From assembly GCA_024225635.1 (NCBI GenBank), contig JAAEMK010000464.1, positions 21,785-85,784 of the forward strand: a stretch of 64,000 bases of DNA, read 5' to 3'. Source of the DNA: Desulfobacteraceae bacterium (GTDB taxonomy: Bacteria > Desulfobacterota > Desulfobacteria > Desulfobacterales > Desulfobacteraceae). Of this stretch, positions 1 through 9,396 are shown piece by piece (position 1 is the first letter of the stretch; each line of letters opens with the position of its first letter). Made by a program: the position numbers and the translations under genes. The notes beneath the pieces are model-generated. The model worked only from the letters and a program-made list of their open reading frames with translations. It made no database searches and was not told the DNA's origin.

Positions 1-238
1 CAAGCACCCCAATGGACCGCTCCTGGGACGAAAGCGTGTTCTGGATCGTCCCGAGAAGGGTCTTTATCTCGTTCAGCTGCGCGTTGATCTGTTCCGTTTC
101 GCCGGGCGCCGCAACTTCAGGCTGAACCGCGGGTTCCGGTGCCGGCTTCGGGGTAACCATGGCGCAGGAGGCGAGCATCACACCTGCGAACAGGAGTGAT
201 GCCGCCGCCGTAACGGCCTTTAGGCTGCCTTGCTGCAT
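1..238 (-). CDS. Lipoprotein, 3' part cut off by window edge
   Basis: The reading frame starts with ATG at 238-236 and runs off the left edge, so only about 79 residues are visible. They show a signal peptide with a lipobox (Leu-Ala-Ser-Cys, Cys near residue 25), a Pro/Ala/Glu linker, then a helical, Gln/Glu/Leu-rich stretch that could be a coiled coil. The start codon overlaps the secF stop by one base (TAATG), so it is probably co-translated with secF. I do not recognise the family; a periplasmic or outer-membrane anchored lipoprotein is all that can be said. Confidence 0.7.
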   Translation of the reverse strand, partial: MQQGSLKAVTAAASLLFAGVMLASCAMVTPKPAPEPAVQPEVAAPGETEQINAQLNEIKTLLGTIQNTLSSQERSIGVL

Positions 239-1266
239 TACCGCTTGCTCCAGGCAAGAAGAATGGGGCTTGCAACAAATACGGATGAGTAGGTACCGAT
301 GATGATTCCCACGATCATTGTAAATGCAAAGTTGTGGATGATCTCTCCGCCCAGGAAGAAGAGGGAGAAGAGTACCACAAGGGTGGTCAATGATGTGAGT
401 ATGGTCCGGCTCAGCGTTTCGTTGATGCTCCGGTTGATGATCTGCTCAAGGGGTGCCTTGTGCATCTGCTTCATGTTCTCGCGGATCCGGTCAAACACGA
501 TGATCGTATCGTTGAGGGAGTATCCGATGATGGTCAGAAGCGCTGCAATGATGGGCAGGGAAAACTCAAGATCCAGGATGGAGAAAATCCCCACGGTGAT
601 GGTGACATCGTGGATCAGGGCCACGATGGCGCCCATGGCGAACTTGAGCTCCAGGCGCCAGAACAGGATCAGGGTGACCACCAGGGCGGCGCCGATGAGC
701 ATCACCATGCTCATGTTGAAGATCGACAAAAAGTAGACCGCCGTCATAAGGGCGCCTGCCGTGACGCCGGACAGTATCCATTTCATCTCAAACCTGCCCG
801 AGATGTAGATGGTGATGAAGAGCAGGGAGTAGAACATGGCCAGCAACGCCTTTTTTCTCAGATCCTTGCCCACCTGGGGGCCGACCATTTCGATCCTTCG
901 GATCTCGGGCTCGATGCCTGTTGCGGCTTTCAGGGCTTTCTCCATGGATTTGGAAAAGCCTTCGCCTGTCATGGCGGGCCTGCTGGTCCGGATCAGGAAC
1001 TCGTTATCCTCGACGGCGCCGAAGTTCTGGACCGATGAGTTCTCAAGGTTCACCTGGCCCAGGCCCGAACGGATGTCCTTGATGGACGGCTGCTGGGAAA
1101 ATTTCACCTGGACCAGGGTACCGCCTGAAAAGTCGATACCGAAGTTGGGACCCTTGTGGATGAGCAGGGAGACCACGGTGATCGCGATCAGCGTAAGGGA
1201 GAAGATAAAACCAAGGTTCCTCTTCCCTGTAATATCTAGATTTATGTCGGGTTTTATAAACTGCAT
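238..1266 (-). CDS. secF: Protein translocase subunit SecF
   Basis: 342-residue inner-membrane protein that, with SecD, uses the proton gradient to help pull secreted proteins through SecYEG. Visible marks are the first transmembrane helix near residues 18-37, the conserved Gly-Ile-Asp-Phe-Ser-Gly-Gly motif just after it, a periplasmic P1 domain, then five membrane helices including Ser-Leu-Asn-Asp-Thr-Ile followed by VFDRIRE. Length is normal for separate SecF. An AAGGAGC ribosome site precedes the ATG. It follows secD after 17 bases, giving the usual yajC-secD-secF order. Confidence 0.97.
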   Translation of the reverse strand: MQFIKPDINLDITGKRNLGFIFSLTLIAITVVSLLIHKGPNFGIDFSGGTLVQVKFSQQPSIKDIRSGLGQVNLENSSVQNFGAVEDNEFLIRTSRPAMTGEGFSKSMEKALKAATGIEPEIRRIEMVGPQVGKDLRKKALLAMFYSLLFITIYISGRFEMKWILSGVTAGALMTAVYFLSIFNMSMVMLIGAALVVTLILFWRLELKFAMGAIVALIHDVTITVGIFSILDLEFSLPIIAALLTIIGYSLNDTIIVFDRIRENMKQMHKAPLEQIINRSINETLSRTILTSLTTLVVLFSLFFLGGEIIHNFAFTMIVGIIIGTYSSVFVASPILLAWSKR

Positions 1267-1283
1267 TGAATAAAGAGCTCCTT

Positions 1284-2861
1284 TTAAATGCTGAGGGTTG
1301 ATACCTTTTTCCCGGAAATGAAAAAGTCAAAACAGCTCTTTGACAGCACCAGGGCCGTAAAGAGACTTGCGATGATACCGAGACCCAGTGTGACGGCAAA
1401 ACCCTTGACCGGTCCTGTTCCGAACTGGAACAGCACCACGGCTACGATAAGGGTGGTCACGTTGGCATCAAGCACCGTAAGGGTCGCCCTGGCAAAGCCT
1501 GCCTGGACCGCAGCCGCCGGTGTTTTCCCAGAAAAGAGCTCTTCCCGGATTCGTTCAAAAATGATGACGTTGGCATCCACGGCCATGCCGATGGTGAGGA
1601 TGATACCGGCAATGCCCGGAAGGGTCAGGGTAGCCTGGAAGGCTGCAAGTCCCCCTCCGATGAGGATGATGTTCATCACAAGGGCGAAATCGGCAATAAG
1701 GCCTGCGCCCCTGTAGTAGAGAGCCATGAAGAGAATCACAAGGATACCTCCCATGATCATGGAGATGATGCCCATGCGGATGGAGTCGGCGCCCAGGGTC
1801 GGGCCTACGGTCCGCTCCTCGATGATCTTCACGGGCGCCGGCAGCGCGCCGGCCCTGAGGGCGATGGCAAGATCCCTTGCCTCGTCGGTGGTGAAGTTAC
1901 CGGTAATCCTGGCCTTTCCGCCGGCAATTCTGTCCTGGATCACGGGTGCGGAGTAAACGGTCTTGTCAAGGACGATGGCCAGCCGTTTCTTGATGTTCTC
2001 TCCGGTGATCCGCTCGAACAGCCGGGCGCCCTTGCGGTCGAATTCGATTCCTACATAGGGTTCGTTGAACTGGGAGTCGATCATCACCCGGGCGTCGGTG
2101 AGGGAGCTGCCGTCAAGGAGCACCCGCTTCTTGATCAGAAAGGGGGTCTTGCTGACATGTCCGGTCTGGGGATCCTCTTTGACCTGGTAGAGAATCATAT
2201 CACCCGGAGGAGGGGTGCCCTTGAGGGCCGTGGCCACATCAGCGGTTTCATCCACCAGCTGGAAGTTTAGCCGTGCGGTCCTGCCGATGAGGTCCTTTGC
2301 GCGCTGGGTGTCGGTGACGCCGGGAAGCTGAACCAGGATCCTGTTTTCCCCCTGGATCCGGATGTCGGGCTCGCTCACGCCGAACTCGTCGATTCGGTTC
2401 CGGATGGTTTCAAGGGCCTGTTCCGTCGCCATTTTGCGGATGTTGTCGGCCTCCTGGTCGGGCAGGCGGAGGGTGATGGTGCTCTTTTCTCCGTCCTTTT
2501 TGGTTGAAGCAACCACCAGGGAACTGAAATCATCGGAAAGGATCTTGTTGAAGCCGTCGATATTTTCCTGGCCATCCAGAACCGCGGTGATAGCGTTGTC
2601 CGCATCATGGGAGATTCCACTGTGCTTGACGTTGTCGCTTCTCAGTTCCTTTTTCAACTCATGGATGGTTCGTTCGACGGTTGTTTCAACAGCTTTTTCG
2701 TTTTGAACTTCAAGGACAAGGTTCATTCCGCCCTGGAGGTCAAGCCCCAGGTTGATTTTCTTGTGGGGCCAGCAGTCTGAACAGAAGGTGGGAAGAAGAT
2801 ATACCATTGCTGCAGCCAGTATCGCCGTGATTAGGGTTCCTCTCCATGTAAGTATCTTCAC
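1284..2861 (-). CDS. secD: Protein translocase subunit SecD
   Basis: 525-residue partner of SecF. It has an N-terminal membrane helix, the GLDLQGG motif near residue 40, a large periplasmic domain (about residues 60-340) and five C-terminal membrane helices with the AVDANVIIFERIREEL signature. The start is GTG at 2861 with an AGGAGC site eight bases upstream; no better ATG lies nearby. It sits between yajC and secF in the standard Sec accessory operon. Confidence 0.97.
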   Translation of the reverse strand: MKILTWRGTLITAILAAAMVYLLPTFCSDCWPHKKINLGLDLQGGMNLVLEVQNEKAVETTVERTIHELKKELRSDNVKHSGISHDADNAITAVLDGQENIDGFNKILSDDFSSLVVASTKKDGEKSTITLRLPDQEADNIRKMATEQALETIRNRIDEFGVSEPDIRIQGENRILVQLPGVTDTQRAKDLIGRTARLNFQLVDETADVATALKGTPPPGDMILYQVKEDPQTGHVSKTPFLIKKRVLLDGSSLTDARVMIDSQFNEPYVGIEFDRKGARLFERITGENIKKRLAIVLDKTVYSAPVIQDRIAGGKARITGNFTTDEARDLAIALRAGALPAPVKIIEERTVGPTLGADSIRMGIISMIMGGILVILFMALYYRGAGLIADFALVMNIILIGGGLAAFQATLTLPGIAGIILTIGMAVDANVIIFERIREELFSGKTPAAAVQAGFARATLTVLDANVTTLIVAVVLFQFGTGPVKGFAVTLGLGIIASLFTALVLSKSCFDFFISGKKVSTLSI

Positions 2862-2886
2862 GCTAATTGCTCCTGATCCGGTTTAT

Positions 2887-3231
2887 TTATTTTTTTTTCT
2901 TATCTTTTTTCTGGGGGGCTGACCCTTGTGAGGTTGCACCAACATTGCCACGGCTGATCTTGATCTTGACGCTGTCGGCAATCTCAAGGGTTACGGTGGT
3001 GTCGTCAAGGGAGGTGATGGTACCGTGGATGCCGCCCGAGGTGATGATTCTGTCTCCTTTTTTCAGGTTGTTGATCATGTTCTGGTGTTCTTTTGCTTTC
3101 TTCTGCTGGGGCCTGATGAGCAGAAAATAAAAGATAACGAACATGAGGATGAGGGGTACAAATGCTGTAATACCACCTGATTGTCCTCCCTGTGCTCCGG
3201 CCTGTCCCATTGCAAATGCTGTATCGATCAA
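2887..3231 (-). CDS. yajC: Preprotein translocase subunit YajC
   Basis: 114-residue single-span membrane protein associated with SecDF. The helix lies around residues 22-40 and is followed by the RPQQKKAKEHQ motif typical of YajC and a small beta domain. The start is probably TTG at 3231, because a perfect AGGAGG lies seven bases upstream; an ATG seven codons inside lacks such a site. Highly Lys-rich C-terminus. Position before secD supports the call. Confidence 0.95.
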   Translation of the reverse strand: MIDTAFAMGQAGAQGGQSGGITAFVPLILMFVIFYFLLIRPQQKKAKEHQNMINNLKKGDRIITSGGIHGTITSLDDTTVTLEIADSVKIKISRGNVGATSQGSAPQKKDKKKK

Positions 3232-3249
3232 AAAAAACCTCCTTGGTTA

Positions 3250-4068
3250 TTAGCCTTTTTCCTCAGGCTGTTGTGCGGGTATCCAGATCGTTTCACCGTC
3301 GAACCGGATTTTATCCACATCGTCATAGTTTATCTCTTCTAAGAGAGTAAATACTTCATTCATGTTATAAACGACAACCTTGCTGAGAGGTTCCAGAATA
3401 TTGATGTCCGCTGAAACTTTCTTCTCAAGAAGATTGTAGATGATCACCATGTTTTCAGAGAACTTCAGCAATCGTCCAATACCGGAACTGTACCCCGAGT
3501 TCAGGGGTTCGTCCGCCTTGTTCGAAACTGTTATCCCCCGGGCCTGGTAATACTCCTGGATGATCCTGAAGTGGACGTTCCAGATGTTGTCCCCGGGCTG
3601 GACGACATAGATGCCGTACCGGTCGGTGGTTACCGGCTCAACTTCCCCGGATTCTTTGATCCGTTCCTCAAAGACCTTGCTGTCCTTTCTGAAGCTCTTT
3701 TCAAGGATGTCCCGCATGGATACGGTGGTTTTGCCCACCTTGAACGATTCATCCGAATTGACGATCATGTCAAGGCTGTCGTTGACCCCCAGCTCCTCTT
3801 TTCTCTTGTCCATGAGCCGGGTGAGCTCTTTGTCCTTGTCAAGTTCTGTATAGTCAATCTCGGGAAGCTGTTCAATGGTTCCCGAGACCACCATATCGCT
3901 GTCTTCCTCCGGGCGAACTTCGGGAACGCTCTGTTCGACGCTTTCGGTCCCCTTTTTTTCCGGGGGTTCCCTGAGGATGTTCCAGGCCAGGATTCCGGCA
4001 ATCACCAACGCTGCAACCGCTGCAATCCTGACCAGTTTAGTCGTGTTATTCCCTTGTTTTCGAGGCAT
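3250..4068 (-). CDS. Membrane-anchored protein with LysM-like motif
   Basis: 272 residues, starting at the ATG at 4068, which has AAGGAG six bases upstream; a second ATG five codons earlier lacks this. Residues about 12-32 form one membrane helix with positive residues before it, so the bulk should be periplasmic. Residues about 150-165 read YVVQPGDNIWNVHF, which resembles the start of a LysM repeat (YxVxxGDxLWxIA); the rest of the LysM unit is diverged. The C-terminal half is beta/alpha and ends in WIPAQ, also LysM-like. It sits between rng and yajC, 58 bases after rng, probably in the same operon. A peptidoglycan-binding role is inference. Confidence 0.6.
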   Translation of the reverse strand: MPRKQGNNTTKLVRIAAVAALVIAGILAWNILREPPEKKGTESVEQSVPEVRPEEDSDMVVSGTIEQLPEIDYTELDKDKELTRLMDKRKEELGVNDSLDMIVNSDESFKVGKTTVSMRDILEKSFRKDSKVFEERIKESGEVEPVTTDRYGIYVVQPGDNIWNVHFRIIQEYYQARGITVSNKADEPLNSGYSSGIGRLLKFSENMVIIYNLLEKKVSADINILEPLSKVVVYNMNEVFTLLEEINYDDVDKIRFDGETIWIPAQQPEEKG

Positions 4069-4126
4069 TGACACTCCTTGCAAGCCTAGTCACCCCTATT
4101 TCAGATACACAAAACAGAAATGTATG

Positions 4127-5590
4127 TCAAGAGTCACAGGTGATTTTGCTTTCGTCCAGGATCATTGAGGAATCGCTCTCTATGAAGATGGTGACATTGC
4201 GCTTGGCCTCGATGTTCATGATCTCTTCCCGTTTTTTGTTGAGAAGGTAGTAGGCCACCTTATCAGGAAGTATCGCTTTAACCTGTTTGCCCTCCGCCTT
4301 GATGGTTTCAAGGCTCAGTTTGCGCATGAAGGCGAGCCCCAGGGTCTCAATGTTTGGAACGATTCCCCGTCCCTGGCAGTGCTGGCAGGTTTTGAAGCTG
4401 CCAAAGGTGATGGCCGACCGGATCTTCTGACGGGACATCTCCACCAGTCCAAAGGCGGATATCCCTCCGACCTTTGTCTTGGCCTTGTCTGACTTGAGGC
4501 ACCGTTTCAGGGCCTTGGTGACCTCTGACTTGTGTTTTTTCTCCTTCATGTCGATGAAATCGATCACGATCAAGCCGCCCATGTCCCGGAGCCTCAGCTG
4601 GCGCGCCACCTCTTCGGCGGCTTCGAGGTTGGTGTGGTAGGCTGTCTGCTCGATGTTTTTTCTTCCCGTGGATTTTCCCGAGTTCACGTCAATGGCCACC
4701 AGGGCTTCCGTCTGGTCGATAACGATGGCGCCGCCGGACTTCAAGGGCGCCTTGGTCTCGAAGATGGAAGCGATCTGATCTTCAATCTGGTATTTGGTGA
4801 AGATCGGTTTTTCCCCCTTGAACTGTTTGACAATCTTCTCCTGCTTGGGGGCGATGACCTTCATGAAGTCCTTTACCTCTCTGAAGACTTCAGGATCATC
4901 GATGAGGATCTCGGTGACATCCGGGGTGAAATAATCCCTGAGGGAGCGGACCGCGAGGTTCTGCTCTCTGTAAAGAAGGGAAGGGGTCGGGTTGTTGACG
5001 GCTTTTTTGTTGATCTCTTTCCATGCCCGCATGAGGTACCGCATGTCCTGGGTCAGCATGGTCTTTGTGGCATTGCGCCCGGCGGTCCTTACGATGAGAC
5101 CGAATCCTTCGGGCAGTTTCAGCTTTTCGGTGATTCCCTTGAGCCGTTTGCGTTCCTCCTCGTCGTTGATCTGGCGCGAGACCCCCCGGGTGGTGCTTCC
5201 GGGCATGAGAACCGACAGGCGACCCGGCAGGGAAATGTATGTCGTGAGCATTGCACCCTTGTGCATGATGGGGTCCTTGGTCACCTGGATAATGAGCTCC
5301 TGTCCCTTTTTTACAAGCTTTGCAAAGCTTCGGTCTCCGGAGTCGCTGTCCAGAAAATAGTCGCTGTGGATCTCCTGTTTTTGCAGGAAACCGTTTTTAT
5401 CCGCGCCATAATCGACAAATACCGCTTGCAGGCTAGGTTCGACCCGGGTGATCGTTGCCTTATATATATTCCCCTGGGTTACCTTCCTGGCGGTTGTTTC
5501 AAGGTGAAACTCTTCCAGTTTGTTGTCTTTGATTCCAACTATTCTGCATTCGTCCGAATCCAGAGCGTTGATGAGTATCTTTCTGGTCAT
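4127..5590 (-). CDS. rng: Ribonuclease E/G family endoribonuclease (RNase G-like)
   Basis: 487 residues, the length of RNase G and lacking the long C-terminal scaffold of RNase E. An S1 domain lies at about residues 35-120. The catalytic Mg2+-binding aspartates are visible as IDVNSGKS (Asp301) and VIDFIDM (Asp344), and the Zn-link as CQHCQGRG further on. The family cuts single-stranded RNA with 5' monophosphate and matures 16S rRNA. A strong GGAGGAGG lies about 16 bases before the ATG, farther than usual. It is the first gene of a leftward run with the LysM-like gene, yajC, secD and secF, preceded by a sigma70-like promoter. Confidence 0.93.
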   Translation of the reverse strand: MTRKILINALDSDECRIVGIKDNKLEEFHLETTARKVTQGNIYKATITRVEPSLQAVFVDYGADKNGFLQKQEIHSDYFLDSDSGDRSFAKLVKKGQELIIQVTKDPIMHKGAMLTTYISLPGRLSVLMPGSTTRGVSRQINDEEERKRLKGITEKLKLPEGFGLIVRTAGRNATKTMLTQDMRYLMRAWKEINKKAVNNPTPSLLYREQNLAVRSLRDYFTPDVTEILIDDPEVFREVKDFMKVIAPKQEKIVKQFKGEKPIFTKYQIEDQIASIFETKAPLKSGGAIVIDQTEALVAIDVNSGKSTGRKNIEQTAYHTNLEAAEEVARQLRLRDMGGLIVIDFIDMKEKKHKSEVTKALKRCLKSDKAKTKVGGISAFGLVEMSRQKIRSAITFGSFKTCQHCQGRGIVPNIETLGLAFMRKLSLETIKAEGKQVKAILPDKVAYYLLNKKREEIMNIEAKRNVTIFIESDSSMILDESKITCDS

Positions 5591-5663
5591 TAAAAGTGTC
5601 TTTTAGCCTCCTCCTATAATTTAAACAAGGTTAGTTCGGGTGAATATTTTTCAGTAACTCTTT

Positions 5664-5692
5664 AAACTATTCGATCGGGAGGCTCAAGTCAA
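5664..5692 (-). promoter_or_regulatory. Sigma70-like promoter for the rng-yajC-secDF run
   Basis: On the minus strand TTGACT (5692-5687) and TAGTTT (5669-5664) are separated by 17 bases. The -35 box is good, the -10 box only fair. It lies about 75 bases before the rng start in the divergent rng/leuS gap. A TATAAT at 5750-5755 on the plus strand could serve leuS, but I see no convincing -35 for it. Confidence 0.45.
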
Positions 5693-5814
5693 ATTATTTT
5701 ATCGATTCCGGGTCGACCAGTCTTGCTATTTCCCGGATAGTATGGCATTTATAATCCTTTTAATGATAACTATTTATAGGAAAATATTCTGAATTTCGGA
5801 GGTAATCGTATATC

Positions 5815-8406
5815 ATGGAGGAGCGCTACAACCCAGAAAAAGTTGAGCCGGTCTGGCAGGAATACTGGAATCAACACCAGACATTCAAGACGGTGGAGGA
5901 CAGGTCTAAAGAGAAATATTATTTGCTGGAGATGTTTCCCTATCCCTCGGGCAAGATCCATATGGGCCATGTCAGAAACTATACCATTGGTGATGTCGTT
6001 GCCCGCTACAAACGTATGAAGGGATTCAACGTGCTCCATCCCATGGGGTGGGACGCCTTTGGCATGCCGGCCGAGAATGCGGCCATCGACAATAATACCC
6101 ATCCCGCGGCCTGGACCTATGAAAACATCAGCACCATGCGGGCCCAGCTCAAAAAAATGGGATTCTCCTACGACTGGGACCGGGAGATAGCGACATGCCG
6201 GCCGGAATACTACAGGTGGGAGCAGTGGCTGTTCCTGAAGATGCTCGAGAAGGACATGGTCTACCGCAAGGAGTCCTATGTGAACTGGTGCGAGACCTGC
6301 CAGACCGTCCTTGCCAACGAGCAGGTGGAGCAGGATTCCTGCTGGCGGTGCGGTAAGCCTGTTCAGCAGAAAAAGTTGTGGCAGTGGTTCTTCAGGATTA
6401 CTGATTTTGCCGAGGACCTTCTCGTCCACTGCGATAAGCTGCCCGGATGGCCGGACAAGGTGACCCGGATGCAGCGGAACTGGATCGGCAAGAGCCACGG
6501 TTCCGAGATCAAGTTCCGTGTCCAGGGAAGGGATGAGGAGATAGCGGTCTTTACCACCCGGCCCGACACCCTGTTCGGCTCGACCTTCATGTGCCTTGCC
6601 CCTGAGCATCCCCTTGTGGAAACCCTATCCAAGGGGACCGACCAGGAGGAGGCGGTTGCGGGCTTTGTCCAGAGAATCCTGAACCAGGAACGCTCTACAA
6701 GCGCCCTTGAGAAGTGTGAGAAGGAAGGGACCTTTACCGGCGCCTGGTGCATCAATCCGGCATCGGGGCAAAAAATGCCTGTCTACACGGCCAACTTCGC
6801 CCTGATGGAGTATGGAACCGGTGCCGTGATGTCGGTTCCGGCCCATGACCAGCGTGATTTCGATTTTGCCAAAAAGTACGGCCTTGATATCAAGGTGGTG
6901 ATCCAGCCCAAGGGGGAAGCCCTCGATCCCGCGACCATGGAAGAGGCCTTTACCGGCCAGGGCGTTCTGGTGGATTCCGGTGAATTCAGCGGCACCGGCA
7001 ATGTCGAGGCCATGGAGGCGATCACCGCCTGGCTTGAAAAACAGGGTATGGGGAAAACCACTGTCAGTTTCCGTCTCCGGGACTGGGGTATCTCACGCCA
7101 GCGCTACTGGGGAACGCCCATTCCGGTTGTCCACTGTCCCGACTGCGGCATTGTGCCCGTTGCGGAAACCCAGCTTCCGGTGACCCTGCCCGAGGATGCG
7201 GATCTCCTTGAAAACGGCGGTTCTCCGCTTCCGGGCCTCGAGGAGTTTACCCGGGCAACCTGTCCTTCCTGCGGAAGGGAGGATGCACGGCGGGAGACCG
7301 ATACCATGGACACCTTTGTGGAGTCTTCCTGGTATTTTGCACGGTACTGCAGCCCCAGGTGCGATACGGCCATGTTCGACCCTGAAGCCGTCTCCTACTG
7401 GATGCCCGTGGATCAGTATATCGGCGGGGTTGAGCACGCCATTCTCCATCTGCTTTATTCCCGGTATTTCATGCGGGTTCTCAACACCCTTGGGCTCATC
7501 GATTTCAAGGAGCCCTTTGAGCGGCTTCTCACCCAGGGTATGGTCTGCAAGGAAACCATGACATGCCCCAAGGACGGATTCATCTTTCCCGAGGATGCGG
7601 AGGAGACGGACGGTGGGGTTGTCTGCAAGCACTGCAACAGTGATGTTGAGGTGGGCCGGGTCATCAAGATGTCCAAATCAAAGAAGAACGTCATCGATCC
7701 CAACCAGCTGCTTTCCTGTTACGGTGCCGACATAACAAGGCTCTTCTGTCTGTTCGCCGCTCCGCCTGAAAGGGATCTTGAGTGGAACGACGACGGGGTC
7801 GAGGGTTGCCATCGTTTCATAAACCGGGTGTGGCGGCTTGTGGGCCGTACCATGGAGGGTGCCGAAGGCCTCTCTCCCTATACCGGTCCTGTCGCTGATC
7901 TTGAAGGTGAAGCCAAGAAGCTGTATATCAAGGCTAACCAGACCATTAAGAAAGTGACCGACGACATCGAGGAGAGCTTCCATTTCAACACGGCGATCTC
8001 CGCTGTCATGGAGCTTGTCAACGCCATGTATGCCGTCGATATTGCCTCCGGCGATCCCCGGATGAAAGAGGTCTCCCTCTTCTGTTCCAGGAATGTCGTG
8101 CTGCTGCTGTCTCCCATCGTTCCCCATTTTGCCGAAGAGCTGTGGGCGGTCATGGGCAACGAGCCGAGCATTGTTGACCAGTCCTGGCCTGAATACCGGG
8201 AAGACGCCCTTGTCACCGACGAGGTGCTCATCGTGGTTCAGGTCAACGGCAAGCTGCGGGCCAAGTTCACCGTTGACGCCTCTGCCGACGATGATCTCAT
8301 CCGGGAGAAAGCCCTCGGGGATGAACAGGTTCAGAAGCACATCGACGGCAAGCCGATCAAAAAAGTGATCGTGGTTAAGAAAAAACTCGTCAACATAGTG
8401 ATCTAA
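5815..8406 (+). CDS. leuS: Leucyl-tRNA synthetase
   Basis: 863 residues, as in bacterial LeuRS (about 860). It charges tRNA-Leu in the cytoplasm. The HIGH-type motif appears as HMGH near residue 46, the KMSKS motif as KMSKSKKN near residue 620, two CxxC zinc-ribbon-like pairs (about residues 160-180 and in the 440-490 region), and the CP1 editing domain between them with [15 protein letters not shown] lies 12 bases before the ATG. lptE follows after a single base, so the two genes are co-transcribed. Confidence 0.98.
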   Translation: MEERYNPEKVEPVWQEYWNQHQTFKTVEDRSKEKYYLLEMFPYPSGKIHMGHVRNYTIGDVVARYKRMKGFNVLHPMGWDAFGMPAENAAIDNNTHPAAWTYENISTMRAQLKKMGFSYDWDREIATCRPEYYRWEQWLFLKMLEKDMVYRKESYVNWCETCQTVLANEQVEQDSCWRCGKPVQQKKLWQWFFRITDFAEDLLVHCDKLPGWPDKVTRMQRNWIGKSHGSEIKFRVQGRDEEIAVFTTRPDTLFGSTFMCLAPEHPLVETLSKGTDQEEAVAGFVQRILNQERSTSALEKCEKEGTFTGAWCINPASGQKMPVYTANFALMEYGTGAVMSVPAHDQRDFDFAKKYGLDIKVVIQPKGEALDPATMEEAFTGQGVLVDSGEFSGTGNVEAMEAITAWLEKQGMGKTTVSFRLRDWGISRQRYWGTPIPVVHCPDCGIVPVAETQLPVTLPEDADLLENGGSPLPGLEEFTRATCPSCGREDARRETDTMDTFVESSWYFARYCSPRCDTAMFDPEAVSYWMPVDQYIGGVEHAILHLLYSRYFMRVLNTLGLIDFKEPFERLLTQGMVCKETMTCPKDGFIFPEDAEETDGGVVCKHCNSDVEVGRVIKMSKSKKNVIDPNQLLSCYGADITRLFCLFAAPPERDLEWNDDGVEGCHRFINRVWRLVGRTMEGAEGLSPYTGPVADLEGEAKKLYIKANQTIKKVTDDIEESFHFNTAISAVMELVNAMYAVDIASGDPRMKEVSLFCSRNVVLLLSPIVPHFAEELWAVMGNEPSIVDQSWPEYREDALVTDEVLIVVQVNGKLRAKFTVDASADDDLIREKALGDEQVQKHIDGKPIKKVIVVKKKLVNIVI

Positions 8407-8407
8407 A

Positions 8408-8920
8408 ATGATGAAAAAACGGTTGGTCTACATCGTTGTTGTTCTGTCTATCGTTGTTGCCGGCTGCGGATACAGGCTCTCCGGCGGAGGGCCTCTTCCG
8501 GGCAATGTGACCCGGGTATCGGTCGCGATGTTTGAGAACCGCAGTTTTGAAACCGGGGCTGAAGCGGTGTTTACCTCCGCCCTTATGACCGAACTGGTCC
8601 GGAGCAGCGATGCCGTGGTGGTGGACAGGGATGAGGCGGAAGCCGTTATCCTGGGAACCATCAAGTCCATCACCCTCGGAGGGTTGACCAGAACCGCGGA
8701 TGATGCCGTTGTGGAGCGGCGGGTGAGTGCGGTGCTCGATCTTGACGTGGTGGGTAAAGACGGTGAGACGATCTGGTCCGTGCGGAATTTTTCCGAAAGC
8801 GAGGTCTACACCGTTTCCAATGCGAATGTTTCGGATGAGGCTGCCAAACGTGAAGCCGTACGGGAGATTGCCGACAGGGTGTCCGAGCGGATCATCAGCA
8901 AGATGCGGGATAACTTTTAG
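8408..8920 (+). CDS. lptE: LPS-assembly lipoprotein LptE
   Basis: 170 residues with a signal peptide and lipobox (VAGC, Cys20) followed at once by the GYRLSGGG motif typical of LptE. The protein plugs the LptD barrel that delivers lipopolysaccharide to the outer membrane. Two ATG codons stand in tandem; either may start translation. It directly follows leuS, an arrangement also known in other proteobacteria (leuS-lptE-holA), but no holA follows here. Its presence indicates an LPS-containing outer membrane. Confidence 0.88.
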   Translation: MMKKRLVYIVVVLSIVVAGCGYRLSGGGPLPGNVTRVSVAMFENRSFETGAEAVFTSALMTELVRSSDAVVVDRDEAEAVILGTIKSITLGGLTRTADDAVVERRVSAVLDLDVVGKDGETIWSVRNFSESEVYTVSNANVSDEAAKREAVREIADRVSERIISKMRDNF

Positions 8921-8946
8921 GAAAGTCTGAATACAGGAAATACAGG

Positions 8947-8983
8947 ACAGGGTTGCCAAGGATAGTTCCTTGGCGAACCCTGT
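8947..8983. terminator. Bidirectional hairpin terminator between lptE and rpsT
   Basis: Arms of about 16 bases (8947-8962 and 8967-8983) pair with a single bulged G, enclosing a 4-base loop. It lies between convergent lptE and rpsT, 27 bases after lptE. There is no long T-run on either side, so termination strength is uncertain. Confidence 0.6.
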
Positions 8984-9041
8984 TCTGAAATCCTGGAAGA
9001 GCGGCAGGTGTAACCTGACTCTCTATCTTAGATTGGTGCGC

Positions 9042-9293
9042 TTAACCGATGCTTTTGGTCAGTCTTGAAACCTTACGTGCTGCGGTGTTCTGGTGGATCA
9101 CACCTTTTTTTGCTGCCTTTGCTATGATGGATTTTGCACTGTTGAGAAGTTCGGCAGTGTTGTCTGCGCCATTCTCTATTGCAATTCTCACTTTTTTCAC
9201 AGCAGTGTTCATTGAAGATCGTGTTGATTTGTTCCTAATGCGTCTGACCTCATTCTGTTTTGCACGTTTTGCAGCTGATTTGTGGTTAGCCAA
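9042..9293 (-). CDS. rpsT: 30S ribosomal protein bS20
   Basis: 83 residues, Lys/Arg/Ala-rich, beginning MANHKSAAKRAKQNEVRR as in bS20. It binds 16S rRNA early in 30S assembly. The start codon is TTG at 9293, with AAGGAG nine bases upstream. Use of UUG at rpsT is known from E. coli, where it is part of translational self-control, so the same may hold here (inference). It stands alone with its own promoter. Confidence 0.97.
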   Translation of the reverse strand: MANHKSAAKRAKQNEVRRIRNKSTRSSMNTAVKKVRIAIENGADNTAELLNSAKSIIAKAAKKGVIHQNTAARKVSRLTKSIG

Positions 9294-9357
9294 CTTTGTT
9301 ATGCTCCTTATTTTGTATTTATTGTGTGTCGGATAAAAATCGTATAATTAAACTACT

Positions 9358-9387
9358 ATATTAGTTTAAATTTATGGTTTTTGTCAA
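9358..9387 (-). promoter_or_regulatory. Promoter for rpsT
   Basis: Minus-strand TTGACA (9387-9382) and TAATAT (9363-9358) lie 18 bases apart, about 65 bases before the rpsT TTG start. The -35 box overlaps the AAGGG ribosome site of the divergent murJ gene. Confidence 0.45.
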
Positions 9388-9396
9388 GGGAAAAAA

